A stretch of 64,000 nucleotides of DNA from Lineus longissimus. Taxonomy: Eukaryota; Nemertea; Pilidiophora; Heteronemertea; Lineidae. A program made the position numbers and the translations under genes. This document shows, in pieces, positions 62,644 through 64,000 of this stretch (its first letter is position 1; every line of letters starts with the position of its first letter). Location: assembly GCF_910592395.1 (NCBI RefSeq), contig NC_088314.1, forward strand, positions 2,912,001 to 2,976,000. Direction: 5' to 3'. Under the pieces are notes generated by a model that had not been told where the DNA came from, did not search any database, and saw only the letters and a program-made list of their open reading frames with translations.

Positions 62644-62797
62644 CATTGTTTATTTCTAATAGCAGTAAAAACTAGATGGGGTGGACTGAAGTGCCTTTTA
62701 TTCACATCTGTGGCATCGTGCACTCCAAGAGGATTCTTGTATATGTTTCTGCATCAGGAAGTGATTATCTTTTTTTTGTGGGGGGGGGGGGGGGTTG

Positions 62798-62803
62798 AAT
62801 AAA
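62798..62803 (+). terminator. Candidate polyadenylation signal AATAAA (distal)
   Basis: Canonical hexamer followed by the T/G-rich TTGAATTTTGTTGTCC, a good downstream element. Confidence 0.5.
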
Positions 62804-62820
62804 TATGAGTGATTTCTTGA

Positions 62821-64000
62821 ATTTTGTTGTCCATGTTTTCTCAACATTCCAACAATTCTTGGTGGTTATTTTGGGCCCAACTTATTGAGTGATAAAACCC
62901 TATGTTGCATAAAATGCTTTATGGTCTGGTTCACTTTGTTTCTTTACGAGATTAAATAGGTCTCATGACGCGTTCAGTTTCTTTTTAAACTAGATCTGAT
63001 GGGGTTTTCATAGTTACTTAATAACTTTGTCTTACAAGGAAATATGTGGATCTTCCAGGGAAAGAGCCCATATCTTGTTATTGAATCGAAATCATGTTGG
63101 TCTTTTAGACAAGACTTCACATAGATAATTCGAGGTGTTGTGAAAATGGTCCGATTGTAAAATCCAGCTTAATTTGGTTCTATCCCCAAGCCTAATATGA
63201 GAAACGTAATAGTAATGATTGAAATCAACTTTCCCTGTAGTTATTCCTGGACAGAAGTCCTAGTTTTTTTGTTAACAGTCAATTCACAAAGCTATGTGAT
63301 CAGATATCATTTTTCTTTTAGTTTTTTTGGGTGAGGTTGGGAGCTTTGCTTGACTGTTTTAAAACCTTTTTGGGTAGAATACAGAGAGAAACTTATTACA
63401 AATTGACTAATAATTGGTGTATTGGAGGGGATACATAGAGTAGGTTTATATAAGGGGAGGGCGGGGTGGGGGGGGGGGGGGGATTGGGAGGAAGGGAGGG
63501 AGGGTTCGAATGATGATGTTTTATTGTTTCAATTTGCCATCTGTTGAACAATATAGGTACAGAGTATTCACCAATCTTCAATTTTTTGCCTAAAGATGAG
63601 AAAAAGTTATAATGAGGTAAAAAATTTCATAGTGATGAGAACTTTGGGTAATCTCGGGTGAATACAGATTACCATGGTTGTGGTGGATCTATCTTCTTAT
63701 AAGGTGGGTTCAGCTTTTTGAAGTAAAATATTTTAACTGGTTTAAGTGGCCACAAGAAGAAATTAGGCAAACAATTAAGAACTGACATGCTGACTAAGCC
63801 TGAGCCTGTTAGATGTGTGTTCAGGCCTATGATGGGTTTCACAGACCCGAAAGTGTTGGCCAAGTCGTGTACTGACGTCTCAAATTAAAAAAACTCTTGC
63901 ATTCATGAAGGCTTACGGTTCTTATAAGAACTTTTTGTTGCTGTTAAAAATCATGATGAAATGCTCTTGATGAAGTGCTGCCATCTTAACATTCTAGAGA
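62821..64000. other. Downstream intergenic sequence
   Basis: A/T-rich with a G-rich tract at 63455-63505 that includes a run of 15 G (63468-63482). No supported gene. Confidence 0.7.

Larger units (their letters stand above)
60309..62820 (+). other. DCP1: Probable DCP1 3' UTR
   Basis: No coding exon after the DCP1 stop. The first AATAAA signals I find are at 62638 and 62798, implying a 3' UTR of about 2.3-2.5 kb unless a variant signal is used earlier. A run of 15 G lies at 62780-62794 just before the second signal. Confidence 0.5.

Overview
This is a metazoan genomic window, AT-rich, with GT-AG introns from about 170 bp to 24 kb and many short DNA-transposon relics. Two protein genes can be rebuilt exon by exon. 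The channel sequence, compact coding exons, MITE load and frequent TACATGTA octamer suggest a bilaterian invertebrate, probably marine; no feature fixes the phylum.

Left half, minus strand (238-35172): the 5' half of an L-type (Cav1-like) voltage-gated calcium channel alpha-1 gene. Eight coding exons in consistent phase give about 413 residues: the cytoplasmic N-terminus with a calmodulin-binding NSCaTE-like motif, and all of repeat I (S1-S6) with the pore glutamate. The gene continues beyond position 1. Intron 3 is about 24 kb and intron 7 about 7.3 kb. Intron 2 (33458-34379) is a minor-spliceosome (U12) AT-AC intron with near-consensus 5' site and branch site. Only this junction restores the conserved EWK-PFE sequence.

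Middle (35173-38579): a 3.4 kb intergenic region between two head-to-head genes. It holds two inverted copies of one repeat, two direct copies of a second repeat ending in a tRNA-like SINE head, and a 46-bp repeat inserted between 14-bp direct repeats.

Right half, plus strand (38580-60308): a complete DCP1 gene (mRNA-decapping enzyme 1, DCP1A/B type) in 11 coding exons, 597 residues, with the EVH1 domain, short linear motifs and C-terminal trimerization domain. A long 3' UTR probably follows to about 62.66 or 62.82 kb. Intron 3 carries a 1037-bp Mutator-like element with 55-bp terminal inverted repeats and a 9-bp target-site duplication. Intron 2 carries a 22-bp minisatellite and two MITEs.

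The two proteins act in unrelated pathways (membrane calcium entry; cytoplasmic mRNA decapping). I see no functional link beyond the divergent arrangement. Everything outside the exons is intron, UTR, repeat or unassigned sequence. I see no convincing tRNA or rRNA gene, CRISPR array or prokaryotic feature.
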